DNA from: Deltaproteobacteria bacterium
GTDB taxonomy: Bacteria > Myxococcota > XYA12-FULL-58-9 > JAFGEK01
DNA: 46,448 bases
Reading direction: 5' to 3'
Assembly (NCBI GenBank): GCA_016931625.1
Contig: JAFGEK010000017.1
Span: 1-46,448 of the forward strand
Shown: positions 17,446-25,402 of the stretch, piece by piece
How positions within the stretch are numbered: position 1 is the first letter of the stretch
How the letters are laid out: each line of letters opens with the position of its first letter
Notes under the pieces: generated by a model
The model's database searches: none
What the model saw: the letters and a program-made list of their open reading frames with translations, nothing else
What the model was told of the DNA's origin: nothing
Program-made: the position numbers and the translations under genes

Positions 17446-18606
17446 TTAACCCTTTGCTGCTTTAATAATAGCCGCAGCAATAACTTCGGGTTCATGCACC
17501 TCACCGCCACCATGGCCAACCAAGATAGCCGGTGCTTTGCCTGCAGCAACTCTTTGAACTTCTAAGACCATTTGTCCGTAATTAATCTCAGGCACCACAA
17601 ATGCTTTAACTTTACTAGCTAACTCACGAATGCGTTGCTCAGGAAACGGCCAACAAACAATCAGCCTTAATAAACCAACTTTAACGCCTTGCTCACGAGC
17701 TATAGTAATAGATCGACGTGCTACTCGTGAAGTAATCCCATAGGCAACAACTATCACTTCGGCATCTTCGATATCGACTTCTTCGCAACGCGTAATCTGA
17801 TTTGCATTAAGTCTGATTTTATTAACTAAACGATGAACCAATTGTTCTTGGATATGTTGATTCATAATTGGATAGCCACGCTCGTCATGAGTTAGGCCGG
17901 TAACTAAAATTTTATAACCATCACCAGCTTTGGCCATATCCGGAACCATGTCAGATGCTGGCTCAAATAATTTAAAGTCTTGTGGTGACTTTTTAGTAAA
18001 ACGTCGTTCAGTTACCTGAATATCTTTTGCTTCAGGAATAACCACACGTTCAGTCATATGACCAACGACTTCATCCATCATTAATAACACCGGCACACGC
18101 CATTGTTCTGCTAAGTTGAATGATTCTATAGCAAGATCAAAACATTCTTGTGGTGAATCTGGCGAAAGTGCAATTATTTCATAATCGCCATGCGAGCCCC
18201 AACGCGCTTGCATCATATCGGCTTGCCCTGGCTGAGTTGGTAAGCCGGTTGACGGACCACCGCGCTGTACATCAACGAAAACACATGGAGTCTCAGTCAT
18301 TGCCGCTAAACCAATATGCTCCATCATTAGCGAAAAACCTGGCCCTGATGTGACCGTTAATGCTTTCTTGCCAGCCCAAACCGCACCTTGCAATGCTATC
18401 GAAGCCGCAAGCTCGTCTTCCATTTGAATGAAAACACCGCCCATATATGGCATTCGCGAAGCAATACGCTCAACAACTTCGGTTGAAGGGGTAATAGGAT
18501 AACCAGCCGCAAAACGACAGCCTGCTGCAAGTGCGCCTTCACATGCTGCATGATTGCCATCGATATAATGCGAGCCGGTGAGGACACCCGCCGGATCTGC
18601 ACTCAT
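17446..18606 (-). CDS. korA: 2-oxoacid:ferredoxin oxidoreductase, alpha subunit
   Basis: This is the pyrimidine-binding alpha subunit, 386 aa. The family start is clear as NHAACEGALAAGCRFAAGYP followed by ITPSTEVVE, and TSGPGFSLMMEHIGLAAMTE and RGGPSTGLPTQPGQADMMQA follow. The C-terminal transketolase-like domain includes VGLLRLIVCWPFPEQRI. It is not fused to the gamma domain, which is encoded separately. Four bases separate it from korD, so the subunits should be translationally linked. The operon lacks a partner dehydrogenase or aminotransferase that would reveal the substrate. Confidence 0.94.
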   Translation of the reverse strand: MSADPAGVLTGSHYIDGNHAACEGALAAGCRFAAGYPITPSTEVVERIASRMPYMGGVFIQMEDELAASIALQGAVWAGKKALTVTSGPGFSLMMEHIGLAAMTETPCVFVDVQRGGPSTGLPTQPGQADMMQARWGSHGDYEIIALSPDSPQECFDLAIESFNLAEQWRVPVLLMMDEVVGHMTERVVIPEAKDIQVTERRFTKKSPQDFKLFEPASDMVPDMAKAGDGYKILVTGLTHDERGYPIMNQHIQEQLVHRLVNKIRLNANQITRCEEVDIEDAEVIVVAYGITSRVARRSITIAREQGVKVGLLRLIVCWPFPEQRIRELASKVKAFVVPEINYGQMVLEVQRVAAGKAPAILVGHGGGEVHEPEVIAAAIIKAAKG

Positions 18607-18610
18607 AGTA

Positions 18611-18925
18611 TTATTGGCCCTTGTTTTTCACCATAACGGCGAAAATGCTAAAATCTGGACAAAACCGACCGCATAAATCACATCCAGTACAATCATCAGG
18701 TCGAGCTACTATTGGGGGATGATACCCTTTGGCATTATAAGCCTGATCAAGCTCGAGACATTTTGTGGGACAAAACTCAACACAAAAGCCACAACCTTTG
18801 CATTTTTCACGGTCGATATAAACAACACCGCTAACTTTTTTATTTTTTTTTGTCCCCGCCACTTCAGACACACTTTCAGTTGCTGATTGTGTGCTTTGCG
18901 TAGGTTGCAACATAATTTTTGACAC
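18611..18925 (-). CDS. korD: 2-oxoacid:ferredoxin oxidoreductase, delta subunit (ferredoxin-like)
   Basis: This is the small 2[4Fe-4S] subunit that relays electrons from the catalytic subunits to free ferredoxin. Two clean motifs are present, CKGCGFCVEFCP and CTGCDLCGRFCP, after a polar N-terminal extension. I choose GTG at 18925 because AAGGGA lies six bases upstream; ATG at 18913 is a good alternative, and the TTG at 18943 is unlikely. The protein is about 104 aa. It is the first gene of korDABC, downstream of a candidate promoter with an operator-like dyad. Confidence 0.9.
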   Translation of the reverse strand: MSKIMLQPTQSTQSATESVSEVAGTKKNKKVSGVVYIDREKCKGCGFCVEFCPTKCLELDQAYNAKGYHPPIVARPDDCTGCDLCGRFCPDFSIFAVMVKNKGQ

Positions 18926-19030
18926 TCCACATCCCTTAAACAATAACCTAATAGCCCTGGCTTAGTGTTGCCACTAGGGGAGTTAAAAAATTTAAGACTC
19001 TGCACTTCTTAAGAGTTTTTTAGCAGTTGC

Positions 19031-19072
19031 CCCTTATCTCTGCCCTATAAATATTGTCAAGCCAATGACAAT
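19031..19072 (-). promoter_or_regulatory. Candidate korDABC promoter with overlapping dyad operator
   Basis: On the minus strand a perfect -35 TTGACA (19055-19060) is followed 18 bp later by TAAGGG (19031-19036), a poor -10. Over the -35 lies a perfect dyad ATTGTCA-N6-TGACAAT (19053-19072), the kind of site bound by a dimeric regulator. A repressor would compete with RNA polymerase there. The regulator is not identified and none is encoded next to it. Confidence 0.42.
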
Positions 19073-19097
19073 AGGCGCAAAAATAAAGTTAGGGTCC

Positions 19098-19166
19098 TTT
19101 TGGTAAAATAATAACTAACTATTAACGTAAGCAAGAGTTTTACAAATACTATATTAATTACCAAAA
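19098..19166. repeat. Distant 9-bp inverted repeat downstream of the TreT gene
   Basis: TTTTGGTAA (19098-19106) and TTACCAAAA (19158-19166) are perfect complements separated by 51 bp. The right arm is 5 bp beyond the stop of the trehalose synthase gene. It could form the base of a stem in the 3' UTR. No T-run makes it an obvious terminator. Confidence 0.3.
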
Positions 19167-19170
19167 TCAC

Positions 19171-20649
19171 TTAACCTGCTGATTTTAAAACAGTAAACAA
19201 GTCTAAATACCTTCCTAATTGTGAAAATATTAAAAACGATTCATAGACACGAAATCTGGCACTACGTCCCATAGCAAAGCGTTGACCAGGCGAGCATAAC
19301 ATTCCAGCCAGATGACCCGCTATTTCATCACTATCGGTAGGATCATGAGTTAGACAACCATCAATTCCATCTCGTATTTGCTGGCGTATACCAACTGCTC
19401 GAGTTCCCAAAACTGCATGCCCCTTCCACATCGCTTCAGTTACGGTTAGGCCGAAGCCTTCGCGTAATGAGTTCTGCACTACTAGGCTAGCACAATACTG
19501 CAATGCGTTAACAATAAGCGCATTTTCTCTTCTAGAAGTCATGGGCAATAATAATATTGCGATATCTGTCTTTAATAGCTCATCAAGAGAAAGATAACTC
19601 TGCATAATTTCATTAAATACTTCTTTGCCTTCAGGGTCATCTGAAACTCCTCGTGGGTCAGGACCTGCAAAAATCAAGCGGCAAAGCTCAAGGCGTTGCT
19701 GGTTGCGGGGGGATAGTGCACTTTTACGACGTGGAGTTTCTATTTTTTTAAGTTTAACAAACGCATCAAGTAATGGCTTGAAGCCTTTCAATCTATCCCA
19801 ACGCGACACCTGTAAAATAATTGGCCTGAAAAGCAGACCAATTTCACCTGGTGGCACAATATCACCATTGGGTTGTATTCGACGTACTAATTCATTAAAT
19901 GGCTCGGTCAAAAGCGGCTCATACGGTGTCTGGCACCCGCTATTACAAAGAATACCAACCATCTTATGCACCGTAAGTTCTCGATTTTTATGAGAATTTG
20001 GATCAATCGCAGGATAAATCAGCATAGCATGGTCAGCCAAATAACTAGGAATATATTCAGGCGCTGAAAATACTGTGCGGTCGTACTCACTCAGAAATGG
20101 TTGTAAAAATCGCCATGCTGCACGAGTAGCGGCATTGCGTTCATCGACACCTATATGACAACGCCAAACAGTATGAACCGGAACAAGCTTTTTTAAAATA
20201 CCAGCCATAGCCACCGGCTGAGGGTCATGTACAATGATTGTATCGCCTGGCTTGATATGGTGTGCTAATTGTTCGGCATTATCACGCCCGACTTCGGCAA
20301 GTAGTTGAGCATCTTCACTGCTTAAATCTATGCCAGCTTCAATTTGACCATGTAATAAATTATGCAATCGCTTGGTTAAGCGAAAAAATTCTGGTCGATC
20401 TGAATCAATAACTGCCCAGCGGGCTGCTATGCCTAATTCGTTAAGTAACTTAAGCATTGTCGGCATCATTTCGGCGACACCGCCGCCTGTAGCGGTCGAA
20501 TTAATCATCCAAACCGTTCCTTGAAATTGACGTGTCGCCAGAGCCGCTTGCTGAGTTAATCCACGAACAATTGCAGATAAACGAGCGTCAGCACTATAAA
20601 CATCAAGAGCGACTTTGCCACTTTGCTCTGGTTCGACCAATTTCAGCAT
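19171..20649 (-). CDS. treT: TreT-like trehalose synthase (GT4 glycosyltransferase)
   Basis: This 492-aa GT4 glycosyltransferase probably makes trehalose from NDP-glucose and glucose. The N-terminal NSTATGGGVAEMM is the nucleotide-sugar loop characteristic of TreT, and VWRCHIGVD and IYPAIDPNSHKN match the same group. Its C-terminal domain has ILQVSRWDRLKGF and the EX7E-type acid pair in REGFGLTVTEAMWKG. The start is ATG at 20649, preceded by GGAGG six bases upstream; an in-frame upstream start at 20667 is less likely. It is divergent from an alpha-glucoside-type binding protein, which fits trehalose or maltose handling. Other GT4 synthases remain possible but fit less well. Confidence 0.82.
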   Translation of the reverse strand: MLKLVEPEQSGKVALDVYSADARLSAIVRGLTQQAALATRQFQGTVWMINSTATGGGVAEMMPTMLKLLNELGIAARWAVIDSDRPEFFRLTKRLHNLLHGQIEAGIDLSSEDAQLLAEVGRDNAEQLAHHIKPGDTIIVHDPQPVAMAGILKKLVPVHTVWRCHIGVDERNAATRAAWRFLQPFLSEYDRTVFSAPEYIPSYLADHAMLIYPAIDPNSHKNRELTVHKMVGILCNSGCQTPYEPLLTEPFNELVRRIQPNGDIVPPGEIGLLFRPIILQVSRWDRLKGFKPLLDAFVKLKKIETPRRKSALSPRNQQRLELCRLIFAGPDPRGVSDDPEGKEVFNEIMQSYLSLDELLKTDIAILLLPMTSRRENALIVNALQYCASLVVQNSLREGFGLTVTEAMWKGHAVLGTRAVGIRQQIRDGIDGCLTHDPTDSDEIAGHLAGMLCSPGQRFAMGRSARFRVYESFLIFSQLGRYLDLFTVLKSAG

Positions 20650-20856
20650 TAAAAACCTCCAGTTCAAGGTGTGGCTATAAAAATCAATAACTACATATTA
20701 ATTAAGCATAGCCGCTACTTATGGAGTCTGCTAATTTTGATGAACAAATTCACGATTTAATTTCAATTCTGACTTGCACTTCGCATCTCATAGTGGGAAG
20801 GCTCTATCAGCGTTTATTTTTATAATTCCTTGTTTGTGAAGAAAGGAGAGCGAAAA

Positions 20857-22218
20857 ATGAAAAAACAATTACTCGCAAACGCAATTTTACTGACGACAGT
20901 GCTGGCTTTAGCCACGTGCTCAAAATCTTCACCACAATCAGCAGAAGAGGAACAGACGACTGCTGTTGTTACTGATGAAACGGCAACTTCCGCCGAAGCA
21001 AAAGATAATAAAATTGGTGGAACAGTGTCTGTTCTTGGTTTATGGGGCGGTGCTGAATTAGAAATTTTTAACAATCTAGTTAAACCATTTGAAGAACGCA
21101 CAGGTATAAAAGTTGAATACGAAGGCACTCGTGACCTTGATGCCGTGTTAACCACTCGTGTTGAAGCAGGTAATCCGCCTGATCTGGCTGTATTGCCAAA
21201 CCCCGGAAAAATGGCTGAACTCGCACGTAGCGGTAAACTTATCGATCTTAGTAGTGTTATCGATATGGCTAAAATGAAAGAAGCTTATGCTCAGAGTTGG
21301 ATAGATTTAGGTAGTGTTGATGGCAAACTTGTCGGTATTTTTACTAAAGCTTCACTTAAAGGCCTGGTTTGGTACAACCCCCAAAATCTAAAAGAGGCTG
21401 CTATTGAAATACCCGAAAGTTTTGACAAACTTATCGAAGTATCAAAAGTCATTGCTAAAAAAGGCAAAAAACCTTGGGCAATTGGTGTTGAAAGCGGCGC
21501 TGCTAGTGGTTGGGTTGGTACAGACTGGATTGAGAGTATTCTACTAGGCAAGTATGGAGCACAAAAATATGTAGAGTGGTATAAAGGCAAACTCGCGTGG
21601 ACCAGTGACGAGATGAAATCTGTTTTTAAAATGTGGGGCCAAATCGTAACCGATAAAAAGATGGTATATGGTGGCAAAAAATATATTCTTGCCACTAACT
21701 TTGGTGAAGCTTTTATTCCAGTATTTAAATCACCCTCAAAGGCCATGTTTCACTTTCAAGCAGCTTTTATTCAAAGCTTTATTCAAAAACAATTTGCTGA
21801 TCTAAAACCTGGCAGTGATTACAATTTCTTTGCACTGCCACCGGCTGATCCGCAAAATGCGAATGCTATCGAAATTGCCGGCGATCTTTTTGGTATGCTC
21901 AAACAAACACCACAAGCTGCAGCGTTTATTGAATATATGACTTCTCCAAAAGCACAATCATTCTGGGTAAAAGCAGCAAATGGTATTTCACCTAATAAAC
22001 AAGTTTCATTAGATGACTATCCAGATCCTTTAAGCAAACATGCAGCAGAAATAATGACCAAAGCTGAAGCTACAGTCTTTGATGCATCCGATATGATGCC
22101 AGGTAAGATGAATAATGAATTCTGGTCTGCCATTTTACACTACATAGAAAAACCCGCAAAACTTAATAGTATTCTTGAAAGCCTCGAAAAAGTACGCAAA
22201 GAAGTATACAAACAATAA
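20857..22218 (+). CDS. ABC sugar-binding lipoprotein, alpha-glucoside (AglE/ThuE) type
   Basis: This 453-aa extracytoplasmic solute-binding protein probably captures alpha-glucosides such as trehalose or maltose. A signal peptide ends at Cys21 (LALATC; Thr at -1 is not ideal for a lipobox). The mature start has GGTVSVLGLWGGAELEIF, then FEERTGIKVEYEGTRD and VEAGNPPDLAVLPNPG, all typical of the AglE group. The ATG at 20857 follows GAAAGGAGAG; the TTG at 20830 is rejected. A strong terminator follows directly. The permeases that normally follow are reduced to a scar at 22316-22536, so this protein has lost its local transporter. Confidence 0.88.
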   Translation: MKKQLLANAILLTTVLALATCSKSSPQSAEEEQTTAVVTDETATSAEAKDNKIGGTVSVLGLWGGAELEIFNNLVKPFEERTGIKVEYEGTRDLDAVLTTRVEAGNPPDLAVLPNPGKMAELARSGKLIDLSSVIDMAKMKEAYAQSWIDLGSVDGKLVGIFTKASLKGLVWYNPQNLKEAAIEIPESFDKLIEVSKVIAKKGKKPWAIGVESGAASGWVGTDWIESILLGKYGAQKYVEWYKGKLAWTSDEMKSVFKMWGQIVTDKKMVYGGKKYILATNFGEAFIPVFKSPSKAMFHFQAAFIQSFIQKQFADLKPGSDYNFFALPPADPQNANAIEIAGDLFGMLKQTPQAAAFIEYMTSPKAQSFWVKAANGISPNKQVSLDDYPDPLSKHAAEIMTKAEATVFDASDMMPGKMNNEFWSAILHYIEKPAKLNSILESLEKVRKEVYKQ

Positions 22219-22241
22219 TAATTTAAATACATATCATTAAG

Positions 22242-22275
22242 ACACGGGGAGCTAACATATAACTCCCCGTGTTTA
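22242..22275 (+). terminator. Strong hairpin terminator after the sugar-binding lipoprotein gene
   Basis: ACACGGGGAG (22242-22251) and CTCCCCGTGT (22263-22272) form a perfect 10-bp GC-rich stem with an 11-nt loop, 23 bp after the stop. The T-tract is short (TTTAT). In family operons an attenuating hairpin often separates the abundant binding protein from its permeases, so it may be partial rather than final. Confidence 0.7.
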
Positions 22276-22315
22276 TCTACGGTTTATTGCTTAACCTCAT
22301 GTTTTGAGGTTCATT

Positions 22316-22536
22316 ATGAGCATCACGAACCTGTTTTGGGTAACCATCGCTGTAGTAGGCGTGCCCTTTATACTCTGTATTTACCTGATAATTAGTGAGC
22401 GAAGTCTCAATCTATTAGCATACAAACAACGTAATCGTTTACGACCTTTATTTCTATGCTGTTGCCGCTAATGATATTTTTAGCTCTGCAAAAATATTTT
22501 GTAAAAGGTATATTGGCTGGATCAATAAAAGGTTAA
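22316..22536 (+). pseudogene. Fused remnant of two alpha-glucoside ABC permeases (aglF'-'aglG-like)
   Basis: An ATG at 22316 with GAGG six bases upstream opens a 51-codon frame. Its first 47 residues look like the N-terminus of an AglF/MalF-type permease: a membrane segment, then SERSLNLLAYKQRNRLRPL. The frame then runs into CCCR and a stop (22469-22471). In another frame, 22456-22536 encodes MLLPLMIFLALQKYFVKG followed by ILAGSIKG and a stop. This is the near-invariant C-terminus of MalG/AglG-type permeases. So the start of the first permease is joined out of frame to the end of the second, with about 1.7 kb missing if both were of normal size. No function is expected. Confidence 0.82.
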
Positions 22537-22684
22537 ATAGAATTTTTCACACTTTTTCAGCGTCAAAGTCAAAATCACGCGGTTTCCTCAATAAACAGGA
22601 CTAACTTTTAAAATTTATAATTTATCTCTGTAAGTATTTATGCGATGAGTTAACTACAATAGTGTTTTTGTTTAGGAGAGTTAA

Positions 22685-25402
22685 GTGAGGCTTTGCTCAT
22701 TTATTTTAATCACTTTATTAGCAGCATTAAAAGCATACGCTGCAATTGAACCACAGGGACCATTGCCTGAAGTTCCTAAAGCTACAGAAGCTCAACCCAC
22801 TCCTGTTCTTACTAAAGCACCAGAGTTACTGACATTTATTAAAGCTGAATATCCCCCTGAATTTTTAGCTAGTGGTAAATCTGGGGAAGTACTCTTATTT
22901 ATTGATATCAATGAAGAAGGTCTCGTTGATAATGTAGAAATACAATCTGCCAGTGAACCGGCCTTTGGTGATGCGGCAATGTCAGCGGCTACAAATTTTG
23001 TATTCTCTCCCGCTGAAGTTGATGGCAAACCAGCAGCTATTCGTATTGAGTATCGCTATACATTTGTTCCGGAACTCCCTAAAGAAAAAAAACCACAAGC
23101 TGAAAAACCCGCAGAGCCGCAACCAATTACATTCTCTGGTACAGTACGTGAAGCTGGGTTGCGCAAACCTATTGCAGGTGCAGTAGTAGAAATTGATGGT
23201 AAACCGGTGGCAGAAACTGACGCAGAAGGTAAGTTCGCGGTACGTGGCTTGCTACCTGGCAAATACAAAGTACGTGCTCTGAGTCGTAATCATCGTCCCT
23301 ATGAAACTAATGCAGAAATTACGGCTAACGAACGCCTTGAACTATCACTTTACTTAGTAAGACAGTCAGGTGACCCATTTGAAACTGTGGTACGCACTCA
23401 CAGCCCACGCAAAGAAGTTGCACGGGTAGAACTACAACGCAAAGAAGTTGAGAGAGTACCAGGAACATTTGGTGATCCTGTACGAGTACTCGAAAACTTG
23501 CCAGGACTAGCTCGTGTACCAGGTGGTCTTGGTGGTGCACTTTTAGTGCGTGGCACACCGCCTGCTGATACTGCAACCTTTATTGATGGCGTTCAAGTAC
23601 CTTTGCTCTATCACTTTTTAGGGTTAACCTCAGTTATCAATCCAGAATTTCTTGAAACGATTGATTTTTATCCTGGTGGTTTCGGGGCTCAGTACGGTCG
23701 GGCAACTGCAGGTATTGCTAATGTAAAAAGCCGCAGCATCATTTGTGATGATTGGCATGGCGTTGGTGAAATTAGTGCTATGCAATTGAAAGCTTATGTC
23801 TGTGTACCCGCTGGAAGTTGGTCTTTAGCAGTGGCTGGGCGTCGTTCATTTATTGATTTCTTTCTACAATCTATAATCGATAGCACCTCATCAAATGAAC
23901 CCGGGCAAGGTAGTTATACCGTTTCCCCGGTTTTTTGGGATTATCAATTAAAAGCGAGCCGTCGCCAAGATAATCATGCTATTGATATATTTGCTTTTGG
24001 CTCAAACGACCGCCTAAAACTATACCAAAGCGGATCTGCCGAAGACGTTAATGTCAATTTTGGTATGCATTTAGCTTTTCATCGGTTACTTTTACGCGAC
24101 CGTTGGCAAATTGATGAACAAACTACATTAACAACATCATTAACCCCAGGTATTGAATACCAAAATTTTATAATAACTTCCGATACTGGTGCTGATAGCA
24201 ATCAAAAAATCTATATCTATTCATTAGAATTTCGTGTTGACTTTCAACATAAGCTAAACGAAAAACTCGTTTTAAATGCAGGCATTGATCATCAATTTGG
24301 ACAAGGCAAAGTTGATTTAGAATTTCCGTTCACTACTGATTTACGCCGCTATCCTAGTCCAGTATTTGATTACACTAAAAATCAGTCTTATACCTCAGAT
24401 GGTTATGGCTATCATCAAGGTTACTGGATAGAAGGTGTTGCCATGCCACTAGCTGAACTTAAATTAACTGGTGGATTACGGTTTGATCGTTATGATTATT
24501 ATCATACCCAGGCTTTTATGTTGCAACCGCGCTTAAGCACACGCTATGAAGTTCGCAAAGGCACAACACTAAAAGCAGCATATGGTATGTACGAAAAACT
24601 TCCTGGGCCTGAATATCTGCAACCAAAATTTGGCAATCCAAATTTAAAACCAGAGCAATCGCATCATTTCATTGTAGGTTTTGAACATGAATTTACCGAT
24701 TTAATAAATATTGATGTGCAAACTTATTATAATTTACGGCGTAACCTGCGCTCCCCTACTCCCTTGGTTAAATATGATAACGGTAAAGCAATTCCACAAA
24801 TTTGGGATAATGCTGGCAGTGGGCGTGCTTACGGTCTTGAAATTTTACTACGTAAATTGGCAACTGCCGATGGAACATTTTATGGATGGGTATCTTATAC
24901 ACTCTCACGCTCTTTAGAACGTGAACGAGATAAACCTGTAACAACAGCATCAGGTACATCAACTACATATCGCGATGATGATTTTGCTACTAAAGAGCAT
25001 TTGGTATTTTTTGATCAGACTCACATTCTGACCATTGTTGGTCAATGGACATTACCTTGGGGATTTGAAGCAGGTTTTCGTTTTCGTCTAACTTCAGGTA
25101 ATCCTTATACCCCGCTTAATTCTGGTAGAGCTAATTGGGATGCTGATGCAAATGTCTATCGCCTTAATACTTCAACACTTAAACGTTTATCACAGCGTAT
25201 GCCTACATTTACTCAATTAGATATTCGCATCGACAAAAATTTTATATTCGACCTCTGGAAATTGTCAGTATTTTTAGAAGTCATAAATGCTTACAACACA
25301 AAAAATGTTGAATCTTATCTTTATGATTATCGTTATCGTGAGCGTGCCGCTTTTAGTTTCTTACCGGTAGTACCGCTTATTGGCGTAAGGGGAGAATTCT
25401 AA
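22685..25402 (+). CDS. TonB-dependent receptor with N-terminal TonB C-terminal domain
   Basis: This outer-membrane receptor of 905 aa is energised by the TonB system; its ligand is unknown. In order it has a signal peptide (1-19) and a Pro-rich stretch (22-46). A TonB C-terminal-like domain follows (about 48-128, with SGEVLLFIDINEEG and FSPAEVDGKP). Next are a Pro/Glu-rich linker, a carboxypeptidase-regulatory-like beta domain (about 148-225, IAGAVVEIDGKPVAETDAEG), a plug (about 245-350, VRGTPPADTATFIDGVQVP) and a beta-barrel ending in Phe. The start is GTG at 22685 with AGGAGAG upstream. The next gene overlaps by one base and encodes a lipoprotein, a likely partner. Confidence 0.9.
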   Translation: MRLCSFILITLLAALKAYAAIEPQGPLPEVPKATEAQPTPVLTKAPELLTFIKAEYPPEFLASGKSGEVLLFIDINEEGLVDNVEIQSASEPAFGDAAMSAATNFVFSPAEVDGKPAAIRIEYRYTFVPELPKEKKPQAEKPAEPQPITFSGTVREAGLRKPIAGAVVEIDGKPVAETDAEGKFAVRGLLPGKYKVRALSRNHRPYETNAEITANERLELSLYLVRQSGDPFETVVRTHSPRKEVARVELQRKEVERVPGTFGDPVRVLENLPGLARVPGGLGGALLVRGTPPADTATFIDGVQVPLLYHFLGLTSVINPEFLETIDFYPGGFGAQYGRATAGIANVKSRSIICDDWHGVGEISAMQLKAYVCVPAGSWSLAVAGRRSFIDFFLQSIIDSTSSNEPGQGSYTVSPVFWDYQLKASRRQDNHAIDIFAFGSNDRLKLYQSGSAEDVNVNFGMHLAFHRLLLRDRWQIDEQTTLTTSLTPGIEYQNFIITSDTGADSNQKIYIYSLEFRVDFQHKLNEKLVLNAGIDHQFGQGKVDLEFPFTTDLRRYPSPVFDYTKNQSYTSDGYGYHQGYWIEGVAMPLAELKLTGGLRFDRYDYYHTQAFMLQPRLSTRYEVRKGTTLKAAYGMYEKLPGPEYLQPKFGNPNLKPEQSHHFIVGFEHEFTDLINIDVQTYYNLRRNLRSPTPLVKYDNGKAIPQIWDNAGSGRAYGLEILLRKLATADGTFYGWVSYTLSRSLERERDKPVTTASGTSTTYRDDDFATKEHLVFFDQTHILTIVGQWTLPWGFEAGFRFRLTSGNPYTPLNSGRANWDADANVYRLNTSTLKRLSQRMPTFTQLDIRIDKNFIFDLWKLSVFLEVINAYNTKNVESYLYDYRYRERAAFSFLPVVPLIGVRGEF

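Noticed and set aside
18992-19022. TTAAGA...TCTTAA hairpin followed by GAGTTTTTT on the plus strand, terminator-like.
   Set aside because: No plus-strand gene lies upstream of it; it falls in the korDABC leader region on the other strand, so a terminator role makes no sense.
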